NCBI GenBank assembly: GCA_050701115.1
Contig: JBOHER010000362.1
Coordinates: 1 to 17,583 of the forward strand
From: JBOHER01 sp050701115
GTDB taxonomy: Bacteria > Actinomycetota > Actinomycetes > Mycobacteriales > Pseudonocardiaceae
Length of the DNA: 17,583 nt
Reading direction: 5' to 3'
Part shown: positions 7,680 to 14,797 of the stretch, piece by piece
Layout of the letters: each line of letters opens with the position of its first letter
How positions within the stretch are numbered: the first letter of the stretch is position 1
Notes under the pieces: generated by a model
Database searches by the model: none
Seen by the model: only the letters and a program-made list of their open reading frames with translations
Told to the model about the DNA's origin: nothing
Position numbers and translations under genes: made by a program

Positions 7680-9692
7680 ATGAGCACCACGAAACTGCTC
7701 TCGAACCGCTACGAGCTGGGTGACACGCTCGGCTACGGCGGCATGTCCGAGGTGCACCATGGTCACGACGTCCGGCTCGGTCGCGAGGTCGCGATCAAGG
7801 TCCTGCGTGCCGACCTCGCACGGGACCCCGTCTTCCAGGAGCGCTTCCGCCGGGAGGCACAGAACGCCGCCGCGCTGAACCACCCCGCCATCGTCGCCGT
7901 CTACGACACCGGCGAGACCCGCACCGAGCACGGCACGCTGCCCTACATCGTCATGGAGTACGTGGACGGCCGCACGCTGCGGGACATCGTCAAGACCGAG
8001 GGCCCGATGCCGCAGAAGCGGGCCATGGAGGTGATGGCCGACGTCTGTGCCGCGCTGGACTTCTCGCACCGGCACGGCATCGTGCACCGCGACGTCAAAC
8101 CCGCCAATGTGATGATCACTAAGACCGGTGCGGTCAAGGTGATGGACTTCGGTATCGCGCGCGCCATCCACGACGGGCAGTCGGCGATGACGCAGACCGC
8201 GGCGGTGATCGGCACCGCCCAGTACCTCTCGCCCGAACAGGCGCGCGGCGAGTCGGTGGACGCCCGCAGCGATGTCTACGCCGCGGGGTGTGTGCTCTAC
8301 GAGCTGATCGCGGGCGATCCCCCGTTCACCGGCGACTCACCGGTGGCCGTGGCCTACCAGCACGTGCGGGAGGACCCGCTGCCCCCGTCCGCGGTGAATC
8401 CGGCGGTCAGCCCGGTGCTGGACGCCGTCGTGCTCAAGGCGCTCACCAAGGGCCCGGCCAACCGGTATCAGTCGGCCGCTGAGATGCGCTCCGACCTGGT
8501 GCGGGTGCTCGCCGACCAGCGGCCGGCGGCGCCAATGGTGATGACCGAGGACGACCGCACCCAGGCGATGGCCGCCAGGTATGGCGATGATTACGACGAC
8601 TACGACGATGAGGCCGAGGAACTCGAGCGGCGCAAGCGCCGCAACCGGATGCTCGCCGTGCTCGCGGTGCTCGGTATCCTCGCGGTGGCGTTCATCATGT
8701 GGCTGGCCAACCCGTTCGGGGGCGGCGCACAGACCGCGCAGGTGCCCAACGTGCTCGGCCAGCCGATCGACCGGGCCGAGCAGGATCTGCGAGCCGCCGG
8801 GTTCAGCGGTCTCGACAAGCAGGCGGTGCCCTGCAGGCCCGAGACGCTTGGCGGCCAGCCACCGTGCGATCCGGTGGACGACATCGGCAAGGTGATCCGC
8901 CTCGACCCCAAGGAAGGCACCAACGTCGACGTCAGCACCAGGATCACCGTGTTCTACGGCGAACCGCCTGCCAGTTTCGCGATGCCCAAGCTGGTGGACA
9001 AGAAGCGCGCCGAGGCGGAGAAGATCATCGCGGACCGGAACCTCTTCCTCGAGCCCGACGTGGAAGAGGTCGAGAACAACGACCCGAAGCGGGCGGGCCT
9101 GGTCGCCTCGCAGGACCCGAAGGCTGGCGATCAGGTCGAGGAAGGCAGCGCGGTGACCATCACCGTCTACGCCAAGCCGGTGATGGTCGAGGTCACCGAC
9201 TACACCGGGCGGTCATACGACACGGCAGAGGCCGGTCTGCGTGGCGCTGGATTCAACGTCGTGCGCAGGGACGTCGACTCCGACCGGCCTGCCGGTGAGG
9301 TCGTTGGCCAGAACCCGAACAGCGGCGAGGCGGTCAAGGGCTCCGACGTGCTGGTCGAGGTGTCCAACGGCGCCGACGAAGAGATCACCATGCCCGATGA
9401 TCTCGTCGGCAAGACCGAGTCCGAGGCGCGGGAAGCCCTCAGCGACGCGGGCCACACCGGTGAGATCAAGATCGAGCAGGAAGAGGTCACCGATCCTCAG
9501 CAGCACGGCCGGATCACCCGGACCGACCCGGACGGTGGTTCGTCGCTGAAGAAGTCGGACACCGTGACGCTCTACGTCGGCGAGTTCGGCGGCGGGGACG
9601 GCGATCCCGGGGACGGCGGCGGGGACGACGATGACAACCCGTGGATTCCACCACCTGGCAACGGAAGCGGGCGTAACCCCGGCGGTGGCTGA
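7680..9692 (+). CDS. pknB: PknB: Ser/Thr protein kinase with four extracellular PASTA domains
   Basis: The protein has 670 residues from ATG 7680, 35 bases after pknA; no strong Shine-Dalgarno is visible. The kinase domain (about 11-275) carries G18-Y-G-G, K40, H136-R-D138 with K140, and D156-F-G158. The activation loop keeps both autophosphorylation threonines (T171 and T173, in MTQTAAVIGT). An acidic/basic juxtamembrane segment leads to a membrane helix (about 324-343). Four PASTA repeats lie outside (about 353-426, 429-497, 500-564, 567-636), followed by a Gly/Asp-rich tail. PASTA1 has two cysteines placed for a disulphide. In relatives PASTA domains bind muropeptides or lipid II and recruit PknB to growth zones. 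It is the last gene of the block and ends 26 bp from convergent trpG. Confidence 0.98.
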   Translation: MSTTKLLSNRYELGDTLGYGGMSEVHHGHDVRLGREVAIKVLRADLARDPVFQERFRREAQNAAALNHPAIVAVYDTGETRTEHGTLPYIVMEYVDGRTLRDIVKTEGPMPQKRAMEVMADVCAALDFSHRHGIVHRDVKPANVMITKTGAVKVMDFGIARAIHDGQSAMTQTAAVIGTAQYLSPEQARGESVDARSDVYAAGCVLYELIAGDPPFTGDSPVAVAYQHVREDPLPPSAVNPAVSPVLDAVVLKALTKGPANRYQSAAEMRSDLVRVLADQRPAAPMVMTEDDRTQAMAARYGDDYDDYDDEAEELERRKRRNRMLAVLAVLGILAVAFIMWLANPFGGGAQTAQVPNVLGQPIDRAEQDLRAAGFSGLDKQAVPCRPETLGGQPPCDPVDDIGKVIRLDPKEGTNVDVSTRITVFYGEPPASFAMPKLVDKKRAEAEKIIADRNLFLEPDVEEVENNDPKRAGLVASQDPKAGDQVEEGSAVTITVYAKPVMVEVTDYTGRSYDTAEAGLRGAGFNVVRRDVDSDRPAGEVVGQNPNSGEAVKGSDVLVEVSNGADEEITMPDDLVGKTESEAREALSDAGHTGEIKIEQEEVTDPQQHGRITRTDPDGGSSLKKSDTVTLYVGEFGGGDGDPGDGGGDDDDNPWIPPPGNGSGRNPGGG

Positions 9693-9704
9693 TGGCTGAG
9701 CGGG

Positions 9705-9732
9705 CCGTCGCTTCCGGGTCAGGAAGCGGCGG
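9705..9732 (+). terminator. hairpin between convergent pknB and trpG
   Basis: An 11-bp inverted repeat has arms CCGTCGCTTCC (9705-9715) and GGAAGCGGCGG (9722-9732) and a 6-base loop. The single irregular pair is G-U in plus-strand RNA but A-C in minus-strand RNA, so the stem is stronger for the pknB transcript. No U-run follows, as is common for actinobacterial terminators. The trpG stop codon (9719-9721) straddles the loop. Confidence 0.6.
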
Positions 9733-10360
9733 CCTTCTGCAAGACGCGGGTGGCCTGCTCGAGTTCGTTCACAGTGGCCGCGGGGACCGGGTGGCCCGCA
9801 CCGGCCAGCCAGTTCGCCAGCATCCGGTGGCCGCCCTCTGTCAGCACGGACTCGGGGTGGAACTGCACACCTTCCACCGGAAGTTCGTTGTGCCGCATGG
9901 CCATCACGATGCCGGACTCGGTGCGAGCGGTGACCTCGAAGCAGTCCGGGATCGTCTCGGGGAGCACGGTCAGCGAGTGGTACCGGGTCGCGGTGAACGG
10001 ATCGGGCAGCCCGGCGAGCACCCCCTCGCCGTTGTGGTGCACCTGGCTGGTCTTGCCGTGCAGTAGTTCCGGTGCGCGGTCCACCCTCGCCCCCCACACC
10101 GCGCCCATTGCCTGATGGCCGAGGCAGACGCCGAACACCGGGATGCGCGCGTCCGCGCACCTGCGGATCACGTCCATGCTCTGCCCCGCCCGCTCCGGGG
10201 TCCCTGGCCCGGGTGAGACGAGGACCCCGTCGAATCCGCCCAACGCATCCAGGTCCACGGCGTCGTTGCGCCACACGGTGCACTCGGCACCGAGCTGGGC
10301 AAGATACTGGACCAGGTTGTAGACGAAGCTGTCGTAGTTGTCGACAACGAGCACGCGCAT
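9719..10360 (-). CDS. trpG: glutamine amidotransferase subunit of anthranilate/aminodeoxychorismate synthase (TrpG/PabA)
   Basis: The protein has 213 residues. It is a class I glutamine amidotransferase with the nucleophile C79 in GVCLGHQA, and H168 and E170 in FHPES. The SPGPGTPE oxyanion-loop motif is at 49-56, and the N-terminus VVDNYDSFVYNL is typical of the family. The enzyme releases ammonia from glutamine for amination of chorismate by a TrpE or PabB partner, feeding tryptophan or folate synthesis. No partner gene is in the window, so the amphibolic role seen in other actinobacteria is likely but unproven. Placement next to pknB, convergent, is conserved in M. tuberculosis. There is no Shine-Dalgarno before the ATG at 10360, and a TAAGCT hexamer six bases upstream suggests a leaderless mRNA. 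Confidence 0.95.
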   Translation of the reverse strand: MRVLVVDNYDSFVYNLVQYLAQLGAECTVWRNDAVDLDALGGFDGVLVSPGPGTPERAGQSMDVIRRCADARIPVFGVCLGHQAMGAVWGARVDRAPELLHGKTSQVHHNGEGVLAGLPDPFTATRYHSLTVLPETIPDCFEVTARTESGIVMAMRHNELPVEGVQFHPESVLTEGGHRMLANWLAGAGHPVPAATVNELEQATRVLQKAAAS

Positions 10361-10366
10361 GCGATC

Positions 10367-10372
10367 AGCTTA
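10367..10372 (-). promoter_or_regulatory. possible -10 element for a leaderless trpG transcript
   Basis: On the minus strand TAAGCT fits TAnnnT and ends six bases before the trpG ATG, so transcription could start at the A of the ATG. This agrees with the missing Shine-Dalgarno. No good -35 hexamer was found. Confidence 0.3.
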
Positions 10373-10439
10373 AACGTGCGCGACACTGGTTTACTCACGT
10401 ACTGACTCCAGTCCGTTCATCATCAAGGAGCGACCCACG

Positions 10440-11648
10440 ATGCCGCAGGATCGGACCCATGATCTGGTGCTCTTCGGCGCCACCGGCTTCACCGGCGGGC
10501 TGACCGCCGAGTACCTGGCCGCGCATGCTCCTGCGCACTGCCGATGGGGGCTGGCCGGACGTAACCGGGGCAAGTTGGAAGGTCTGCGCGACCGGCTGGC
10601 CGCGATCAACCCCGCCTGTGCCGGCCTGCCGCTGCTGCACGCGGACTCTGGCGATGCCGCCTCGCTGCACGCGGTCGCGGAGAGCTCGAAGGTGGTGATC
10701 AGCACAGTGGGCCCGTACCTCGCCTACGGTGAGCCGCTGGTGCAGGCGTGCGTCGAGGCGGGCACCGACTACGTGGACCTCACCGGCGAGCCGGAGTTCG
10801 TCGACCTGATGTACGTCAAGTACCAGGCGAAGGCGGTGGCCAGCGGCGCGCGGATCGTGCACGCCTGCGGGTTCGACTCCATCCCGCACGACCTCGGTGC
10901 CTACTTCACCGTGACGAAGCTGCCCAAGGACCAGCCGATCCGGCTGGAAGGGTTCGTGCGGGCAGGCGGCGCGATCTCCGGGGGTACCTTCGCCTCCGCG
11001 CTGGGTGCGATGTCCCGACTGCGGCAGGCCACCGCCGCCGCGCGGGAACGCAGGTGGATCGAGCCGCAGCCAGCCGGCCGTAGGGCGCGGGCGGTGGCTG
11101 GGAAACCGCGGCACGACAAGATCGCCCAGTCCTGGGTGTTGCCGATGCCGACGATCGATCCGCAGGTGGTGGCCCGCTCCGCGCGGGCGCTCGAGGTGTA
11201 CGGGCCGGACTTCAGCTACAGCCACTACGCGGCTGTCAAACGGCTCCCGATGGCCGCCGGTGGCGTCGCCGGACTGGGTGTGGTGGCCGGCCTCGCGCAG
11301 ATCGGCCCGGTCCGCGAGCGGCTGCGCAACCTGCGCAAGCCCGGCGCGGGCCCAGACGAACAGCAACGGGCGAAGGGCTGGTTCACGGTCCGGTTCCACG
11401 GGGTCGCCGGGGGCCAGGAAGTGATCACCGAGGTGTCCGGTGGTGACCCTGGTTACGGTGAAACCTCCAAGATGCTAGCCGAATCGGCGCTGTGCCTAGC
11501 CTTCGACGACCTGCCGCCGTCCGCGGGCCAGGTCACCACCGCGGTCGCCATGGGCGACGCCCTGATCGACCGCCTGACCAGGACAGGCATCACCTTCACC
11601 GTCCTCGACCAGCCACCTACCCACCCTCCGGCCCGCCGCACCCGCTGA
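10440..11648 (+). CDS. saccharopine dehydrogenase-like oxidoreductase (trans-acting enoyl reductase family)
   Basis: The protein has 402 residues from ATG 10440 behind AAGGAG (10425-10430, 9-base spacing). The N-terminal Rossmann motif G13-A-T-G-F-T-G19 and the blocks VISTVGPY, TDYVDLTGE and HACGFDSIPHDLG place it in the saccharopine-dehydrogenase NADP-binding superfamily. They match the actinobacterial branch that includes the M. tuberculosis trans-acting enoyl reductase Rv2953 and its paralogue Rv2449c. Those proteins reduce enoyl intermediates of polyketide lipids, but most family members have no known substrate. A hydrophobic stretch (about 266-288) may contact membrane, as in related lipid enzymes. 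No lysine-pathway or polyketide genes are adjacent, so the substrate is unknown. It is transcribed divergently from trpG across 79 bp. Confidence 0.85.
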   Translation: MPQDRTHDLVLFGATGFTGGLTAEYLAAHAPAHCRWGLAGRNRGKLEGLRDRLAAINPACAGLPLLHADSGDAASLHAVAESSKVVISTVGPYLAYGEPLVQACVEAGTDYVDLTGEPEFVDLMYVKYQAKAVASGARIVHACGFDSIPHDLGAYFTVTKLPKDQPIRLEGFVRAGGAISGGTFASALGAMSRLRQATAAARERRWIEPQPAGRRARAVAGKPRHDKIAQSWVLPMPTIDPQVVARSARALEVYGPDFSYSHYAAVKRLPMAAGGVAGLGVVAGLAQIGPVRERLRNLRKPGAGPDEQQRAKGWFTVRFHGVAGGQEVITEVSGGDPGYGETSKMLAESALCLAFDDLPPSAGQVTTAVAMGDALIDRLTRTGITFTVLDQPPTHPPARRTR

Positions 11649-11657
11649 CCCCGTCCA

Positions 11658-11708
11658 CCCTCGTGCGTGAAAGTTGTTGCATGGGCAACCACAACCACTC
11701 ACGAGAGG
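11658..11708 (+). terminator. long imperfect palindrome, probable terminator or dispersed palindromic element
   Basis: Arms of 21 bases flank a 4-base loop: CTCGTG (11660-11665) pairs perfectly with CACGAG (11699-11704), and GTTGC/GCAAC-type pairing closes the loop; 16 of 21 positions match overall. It starts 10 bases after the stop codon of the upstream oxidoreductase gene and no U-run follows. It may be a terminator, or a REP-like unit present elsewhere in the genome; a single window cannot decide. Confidence 0.45.
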
Positions 11709-11753
11709 GCGACCGTCCCATCTGATGGACTGTTGCGCGCATCACCTTTTCGC

Positions 11754-11772
11754 TTAGGGCAGCCTTACTTAC
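11754..11772 (+). promoter_or_regulatory. candidate IdeR/DtxR iron box upstream of fprA
   Basis: The 19-base site begins TTAGG and contains AGCCTTAC. By hand alignment it agrees with the DtxR/IdeR consensus (TTAGGTTAG-S-CTAACCTAA) at 13 of 18 non-central positions. It ends 10 bases before the fprA ATG and overlaps the candidate -10 element, where a bound iron-loaded repressor would block polymerase. Confidence 0.55.
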
Positions 11773-11775
11773 TCT
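11770..11775 (+). promoter_or_regulatory. candidate -10 element for a leaderless fprA transcript
   Basis: TACTCT fits TAnnnT and ends seven bases before the ATG at 11783, so the mRNA would begin at or next to the start codon. There is no Shine-Dalgarno in the preceding 20 bases, consistent with leaderless translation. The -35 region is not obvious. Confidence 0.4.
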
Positions 11776-11782
11776 GGTGTAT

Positions 11783-13129
11783 ATGACCAGATCCCTGCGT
11801 GTTGCGATTGTCGGTGCCGGCCCGGCCGGCATCTATGCCGCCGACATCCTGGACAAGTCCGACACCGATGTGAGCATCGACCTCTACGAGCGCATGCCCG
11901 CGCCGTTCGGCCTGATCCGCTACGGCGTCGCGCCGGACCACCCACGCATCAAGGGCATCGTCAACGCGCTGCACAAGGTGCTCGACAAGCCGAATGTCCG
12001 CCTGCTCGGCAATGTCGACTACGGCACCGACCTCAAGCTGGACGACCTTCGCGAGTTCTACGACGCGGTGGTGTTTTCCACCGGTGCCGCGGCCGACCGC
12101 GCGCTGCACCTCCCCGGCATCGACCTGCCGGGCAGCCATGGTGCCGCCGACTTCGTCTCCTGGTACGACGGCCACCCCGATGCGCCCCGCGAGTGGCCGC
12201 TCACGGCCACCAGCGTCGCGGTACTCGGGGTCGGCAACGTGGCCATCGACGTCGCCCGCATCCTGGCCAAAACCGCCGATGAGCTGCTGACCACTGAGAT
12301 CCCGGACAACGTCTACCAGGGCCTGAAGGCCAATCCGGTCACCGACGTGCACGTGTTCGGCCGTCGCGGCCCCGCTCAGGCGAAGTTCACCCCCCAGGAG
12401 CTGCGCGAGCTGGACCACTCACCCAATGTCGAGGTCATCGTCTACCCGGAGGACATCGAGTTCGACGAGGGCTCGATCGCCGAGATGCGGGCGCACAAGC
12501 AGCTCGACATGATCGTCAAAACCCTGCAGGAGTGGGCGATCCGCGACCAGGGCGACCGGCCGATCAAGCTCCACCTGCACTTCTTCCACTCGCCAGCCGA
12601 GATCCTCGGCGACGGCAACGGCGTCACAGGGCTGCGCACCGAGCGCACGGAACTTACCGGTGACGGCAGCGTGCGGGGCACCGGCGAGTTCCACGACTGG
12701 GACGTGCATGCGGTCTACCGGGCCGTCGGATACCTCAGTTCGCCGCTGGCCGAGATCCCGTTCGACCACAGCACCGGCACGGTGCCGCACGAGGGCGGCC
12801 GGGTCATCGACATCGACGGCGACCAGGTGCCCGGCGTCTACGTGACCGGCTGGATCAAGCGTGGCCCGATCGGCTTGATCGGCCACACCAAGGGTGACGC
12901 GCTGGAGACCATCACCAACCTGCTGGCCGACGCAGACGCCCTGCAGCCTGCCCAGCAGCCAGACCCGGACGCCGTGCTCGAGTTCCTCGATCAGCGCGGC
13001 GTGGAGTACACCACCTGGGAAGGGTGGGGCAAGCTCGACGCCCACGAGAAGGCACTCGGCCAGGCCCAAGGCCGCGAACGCATCAAGGTCGTCGACCGCG
13101 AGGACATGCTGGGCGTATCGCGCGCCTGA
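11783..13129 (+). CDS. fprA: FprA-type ferredoxin/adrenodoxin-like NADP+ reductase
   Basis: The protein has 448 residues from ATG 11783; a GTG six bases upstream is also in frame but adds only two residues. The FAD-binding motif G11-A-G-P-A-G16 is at the extreme N-terminus, and the NADPH motif G149-V-G-N-V-A154 lies in the second dinucleotide fold. The blocks PAPFGLIRYGVAPDH and GWIKRGPIGLIGHTKGDA are characteristic of the adrenodoxin-reductase family. The enzyme moves electrons from NADPH through FAD to small ferredoxins that serve P450s or Fe-S biogenesis. No ferredoxin gene is in the window. The promoter carries a candidate iron box, suggesting expression rises when iron is short. It converges on the sortase unit, separated by the hairpin at 13136-13155. 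Confidence 0.95.
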   Translation: MTRSLRVAIVGAGPAGIYAADILDKSDTDVSIDLYERMPAPFGLIRYGVAPDHPRIKGIVNALHKVLDKPNVRLLGNVDYGTDLKLDDLREFYDAVVFSTGAAADRALHLPGIDLPGSHGAADFVSWYDGHPDAPREWPLTATSVAVLGVGNVAIDVARILAKTADELLTTEIPDNVYQGLKANPVTDVHVFGRRGPAQAKFTPQELRELDHSPNVEVIVYPEDIEFDEGSIAEMRAHKQLDMIVKTLQEWAIRDQGDRPIKLHLHFFHSPAEILGDGNGVTGLRTERTELTGDGSVRGTGEFHDWDVHAVYRAVGYLSSPLAEIPFDHSTGTVPHEGGRVIDIDGDQVPGVYVTGWIKRGPIGLIGHTKGDALETITNLLADADALQPAQQPDPDAVLEFLDQRGVEYTTWEGWGKLDAHEKALGQAQGRERIKVVDREDMLGVSRA

Positions 13130-13135
13130 CCCTAT

Positions 13136-13155
13136 GGCCGCCCTCGTCGGCGGCC
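13136..13155 (+). terminator. bidirectional GC hairpin between fprA and the 50-residue membrane protein gene
   Basis: There is a perfect 7-bp stem, GGCCGCC (13136-13142) with GGCGGCC (13149-13155), and a 6-base loop. It starts 7 bases after the fprA stop and 14 bases before the convergent stop at 13169. There is no U-tract; symmetry allows action on both strands. Confidence 0.55.
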
Positions 13156-13168
13156 CCGCACCCGGCCG

Positions 13169-13321
13169 CTACACCGACACCTGGTTGAACGGCAGCTTGG
13201 GCTCCAGCCACGGGAACACCACGAACATCAGCAGGGCGATCACCGCGGCGACCAGCATGGTCGCGATGACCACCCGGACGGCGACGGGGCCGGGCAGACG
13301 GCGCCAGATCCAGCCGTACAT
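13169..13321 (-). CDS. 50-residue single-pass membrane protein, translationally coupled to the sortase
   Basis: Reading the minus strand from ATG at 13321-13319 to TAG at 13171-13169 gives 50 residues beginning MYGWIWRRLPGP and ending LPFNQVSV. An N-terminal Trp/Arg-rich segment precedes one strong membrane helix (about 14-36). A short tail with Trp, Pro and charged residues follows. The start overlaps the sortase stop by one base (TGATG on the minus strand), and GGGGAG lies five bases upstream inside the sortase's last codons, an excellent Shine-Dalgarno. With three positive charges in the N-terminal segment, the positive-inside rule puts the C-terminus outside. Function is unknown. The coupling suggests a partner or regulator of the sortase, which is inference. 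Confidence 0.85.
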   Translation of the reverse strand: MYGWIWRRLPGPVAVRVVIATMLVAAVIALLMFVVFPWLEPKLPFNQVSV

Positions 13322-14244
13322 CACGCCTCCCCGATCTTGGTCAGCAGATCCTGATAGCCGCCACCGGATGACTTGCTCTCCTGATTCGTCAGCATCGCGT
13401 GGATGATCATCCGCTCACGGTCGGAGAACCGAGGGTGGCAGGTGGTCAGCGTCAACAGGGACGCCTGATGGGTCTTGGCCAGCGGATCGTCCAGCCGGTA
13501 CGGCACAGCGGCCACGGCGTCCCCTCGATCAGGCGTGACGATCCGGCGGCCCACGGTCTCACCGTAGGGCCCACCGCCTGGCTGATCGGCTTGCCGCAAG
13601 GTGGACACGTTGGCGCACTTCGGGTTGCTCTGCCGCACCCTTGCCCAGTCCGGCACCTGCTCGGTCATCGGCAGCACGCGGTAGACGAAGAAGGCCGTTG
13701 CCGTCTCGATCACGATGGCGTCGCAGGGATTGAGCAGGTCGAGGTCGTTGAACGGTGCACCCTTGCCGACCCGGTGCCCAGCGACCCCGACGTTGCCTGG
13801 CTCGCCGGGCATCGCGGTGTCCGGGTAATGCCCGGGTCCCACCTCGAGCGACTGTGCGCCGACCCCTTCCTGAATGGTGAACTGGTAGTCCGCGCCGAAG
13901 GACGGGATGTAGATCCGCGCGAACGCCTCACCGTCGGTCAACTCCGGGCGTACCTGACGTTGCTGCGACCAGGAGTCGTCGAGCCCGGCCCGCGCGTCGG
14001 CCTGCTTGCGCGCCGACTCCCAGTTCGTCACGTACAGCGTGTAGAACACGAACAGCAAGACGATGACGCCCGCGGTGATCAGCAGCTCGCCGAGCGACCT
14101 GATCAGCAGGTACGACGTACCCGGCGCGGCAGGCCGAAGCCGGGCGAACACCTGAGTCGGTTCGCCGGAGAAATCGGGGCGCGCGAACACGCGCGTCTCG
14201 GGCTCAGGGTCAGGTCGATAACCCGAATCCCGGTGCCTGCGCAC
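13321..14244 (-). CDS. class E sortase (SrtE-like)
   Basis: The protein has 307 residues from GTG at 14244, chosen because AAGGAG (minus strand, 14256-14251) sits six bases before it; the frame stays open upstream but that stretch has no family look. A cytoplasmic Arg/Pro-rich N-terminus (1-45) precedes a membrane helix (about 46-72). The outside sortase domain has the catalytic His H157 (VAGHRVG), Cys C269 in TLTTC, and a following Arg (R276 or R278). The TLTTC motif and actinobacterial setting indicate class E, which in Streptomyces anchors LAXTG-type proteins to peptidoglycan. No LAXTG protein is encoded here, so this is a housekeeping-type enzyme acting on distant substrates. It is divergent from crgA and directly upstream of the 50-residue gene. 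Confidence 0.94.
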   Translation of the reverse strand: MRRHRDSGYRPDPEPETRVFARPDFSGEPTQVFARLRPAAPGTSYLLIRSLGELLITAGVIVLLFVFYTLYVTNWESARKQADARAGLDDSWSQQRQVRPELTDGEAFARIYIPSFGADYQFTIQEGVGAQSLEVGPGHYPDTAMPGEPGNVGVAGHRVGKGAPFNDLDLLNPCDAIVIETATAFFVYRVLPMTEQVPDWARVRQSNPKCANVSTLRQADQPGGGPYGETVGRRIVTPDRGDAVAAVPYRLDDPLAKTHQASLLTLTTCHPRFSDRERMIIHAMLTNQESKSSGGGYQDLLTKIGEA

Positions 14245-14420
14245 GTAAGACTCCTTATCTGTGGAGGCCGGGAAGCCTTCAGCGGATAGTCGTGCCCTCC
14301 AGGTCGCTACTCCCCAGTTCTCGCACGTCCCCGATACGTTAACGTGGTGTAGAGGCGCACGTCGCGCCCGCACCGCAGATAGCTGCCGACCCGAGATCAT
14401 CAACCGCGCGAGGACTGAAG
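14245..14420. other. divergent intergenic region between the sortase gene and crgA
   Basis: This 176-base gap should hold promoters for both neighbours. It contains the sortase ribosome binding site (14251-14256, minus strand) and the crgA ribosome binding site GAGG (14410-14413). It also has a perfect 10-bp palindrome ACGTTAACGT (14336-14345) that overlaps a plus-strand TAnnnT hexamer, TACGTT (14335-14340). No small reading frame with a credible start was seen. Confidence 0.5.
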
Positions 14421-14687
14421 ATGCCCAAGTCCAAGGTACGCAAGAAGACCGCGTACACACCCCCGACCGACAGGAAGACCCCGGTCAAGGTGCGCGCGCA
14501 GGGTCCGTCCCACCCCGCCTACAAAGTGGTCATGTTCGGGCTCATGCTGCTCGGCCTGCTCTGGCTGGTCATCAACTACCTGGCGGGTGACAAGATCCCG
14601 TTCATGCTCGAGCTGGGCAACTGGAACTTCGCGATCGGTTTCGTGTTGATGATCTCCGGCCTGCTGATGACCATGCGCTGGCGCTGA
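14421..14687 (+). CDS. crgA: CrgA: small septal membrane protein, cell-division regulator
   Basis: The protein has 88 residues from ATG 14421, with GAGG at 14410-14413 giving 7-base spacing. The basic N-terminus (MPKSKVRKK) and about 30 polar residues precede two membrane helices (about 36-54 and 66-84) joined by a short outside loop. It ends MRWR, as in other CrgA proteins. CrgA is found only in actinobacteria. In Streptomyces it inhibits or times septation, and in mycobacteria it recruits FtsZ, FtsI, PBPA, FtsQ and CwsA to the divisome. The length is normal and the order relative to the PH protein and cyclophilin genes is conserved. Its downstream region contains the DnaA boxes. Confidence 0.97.
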   Translation: MPKSKVRKKTAYTPPTDRKTPVKVRAQGPSHPAYKVVMFGLMLLGLLWLVINYLAGDKIPFMLELGNWNFAIGFVLMISGLLMTMRWR

Positions 14688-14709
14688 CCGGTTACCCCCA
14701 CAACGGCTA

Positions 14710-14725
14710 ATTACACTTGTGTAAT
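14710..14725. promoter_or_regulatory. perfect 16-bp palindrome in an AT-rich patch
   Basis: ATTACACTTGTGTAAT has 7-base arms and a TT centre. It is conspicuously AT-rich against the surrounding GC-rich sequence. The right arm overlaps TAATCT (14722-14727), which fits a -10 hexamer. The form is typical of an operator for a dimeric repressor; which protein binds it is not known from the sequence. Confidence 0.5.
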
Positions 14726-14735
14726 CTATCCCCAC

Positions 14736-14797
14736 TGTGGATAACTCCTGTGGACAAGACCACGAGCACCGACTTCGCGGTGGATTCCTGTGGATAA
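14736..14797 (+). promoter_or_regulatory. cluster of DnaA boxes, the third overlapping the PH-protein start codon
   Basis: Three exact boxes lie in the same orientation: TGTGGATAA at 14736-14744, TGTGGACAA at 14749-14757 and TGTGGATAA at 14789-14797 (complements TTATCCACA, TTGTCCACA). Degenerate copies flank them (CTATCCCCA at 14727-14735, opposite orientation; TGTGCACAG at 14801-14809). Three 9-mers matching the consensus within 62 bases is far above chance. The dnaA and dnaN genes are absent, so this is not the usual oriC; it may bind DnaA as a titration or regulatory site. Confidence 0.6.

Noticed and set aside
9692..10066. 124-codon plus-strand frame whose ATG overlaps the pknB stop
   Set aside because: The TGATG overlap looks attractive, but the frame runs antisense to trpG and the product has no family features.
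9213..10283. 356-codon minus-strand frame across trpG and the pknB tail
   Set aside because: It is off-frame relative to trpG, crosses two solid genes and has Arg/Gly-rich nonsense composition.
10385..10412. ACTGG/CCAGT inverted repeat between trpG and the oxidoreductase gene
   Set aside because: Only five perfect pairs per arm with poor inner symmetry; this is expected by chance.
13399..14289. 296-codon plus-strand frame opposite the sortase gene
   Set aside because: The sortase has His, Cys and Arg catalytic motifs and a good ribosome binding site; this frame has no motif.
14245..14460. N-terminal extension of the sortase frame to 14460
   Set aside because: It would run over the crgA start and promoter region; AAGGAG six bases before GTG 14244 marks the proper start.
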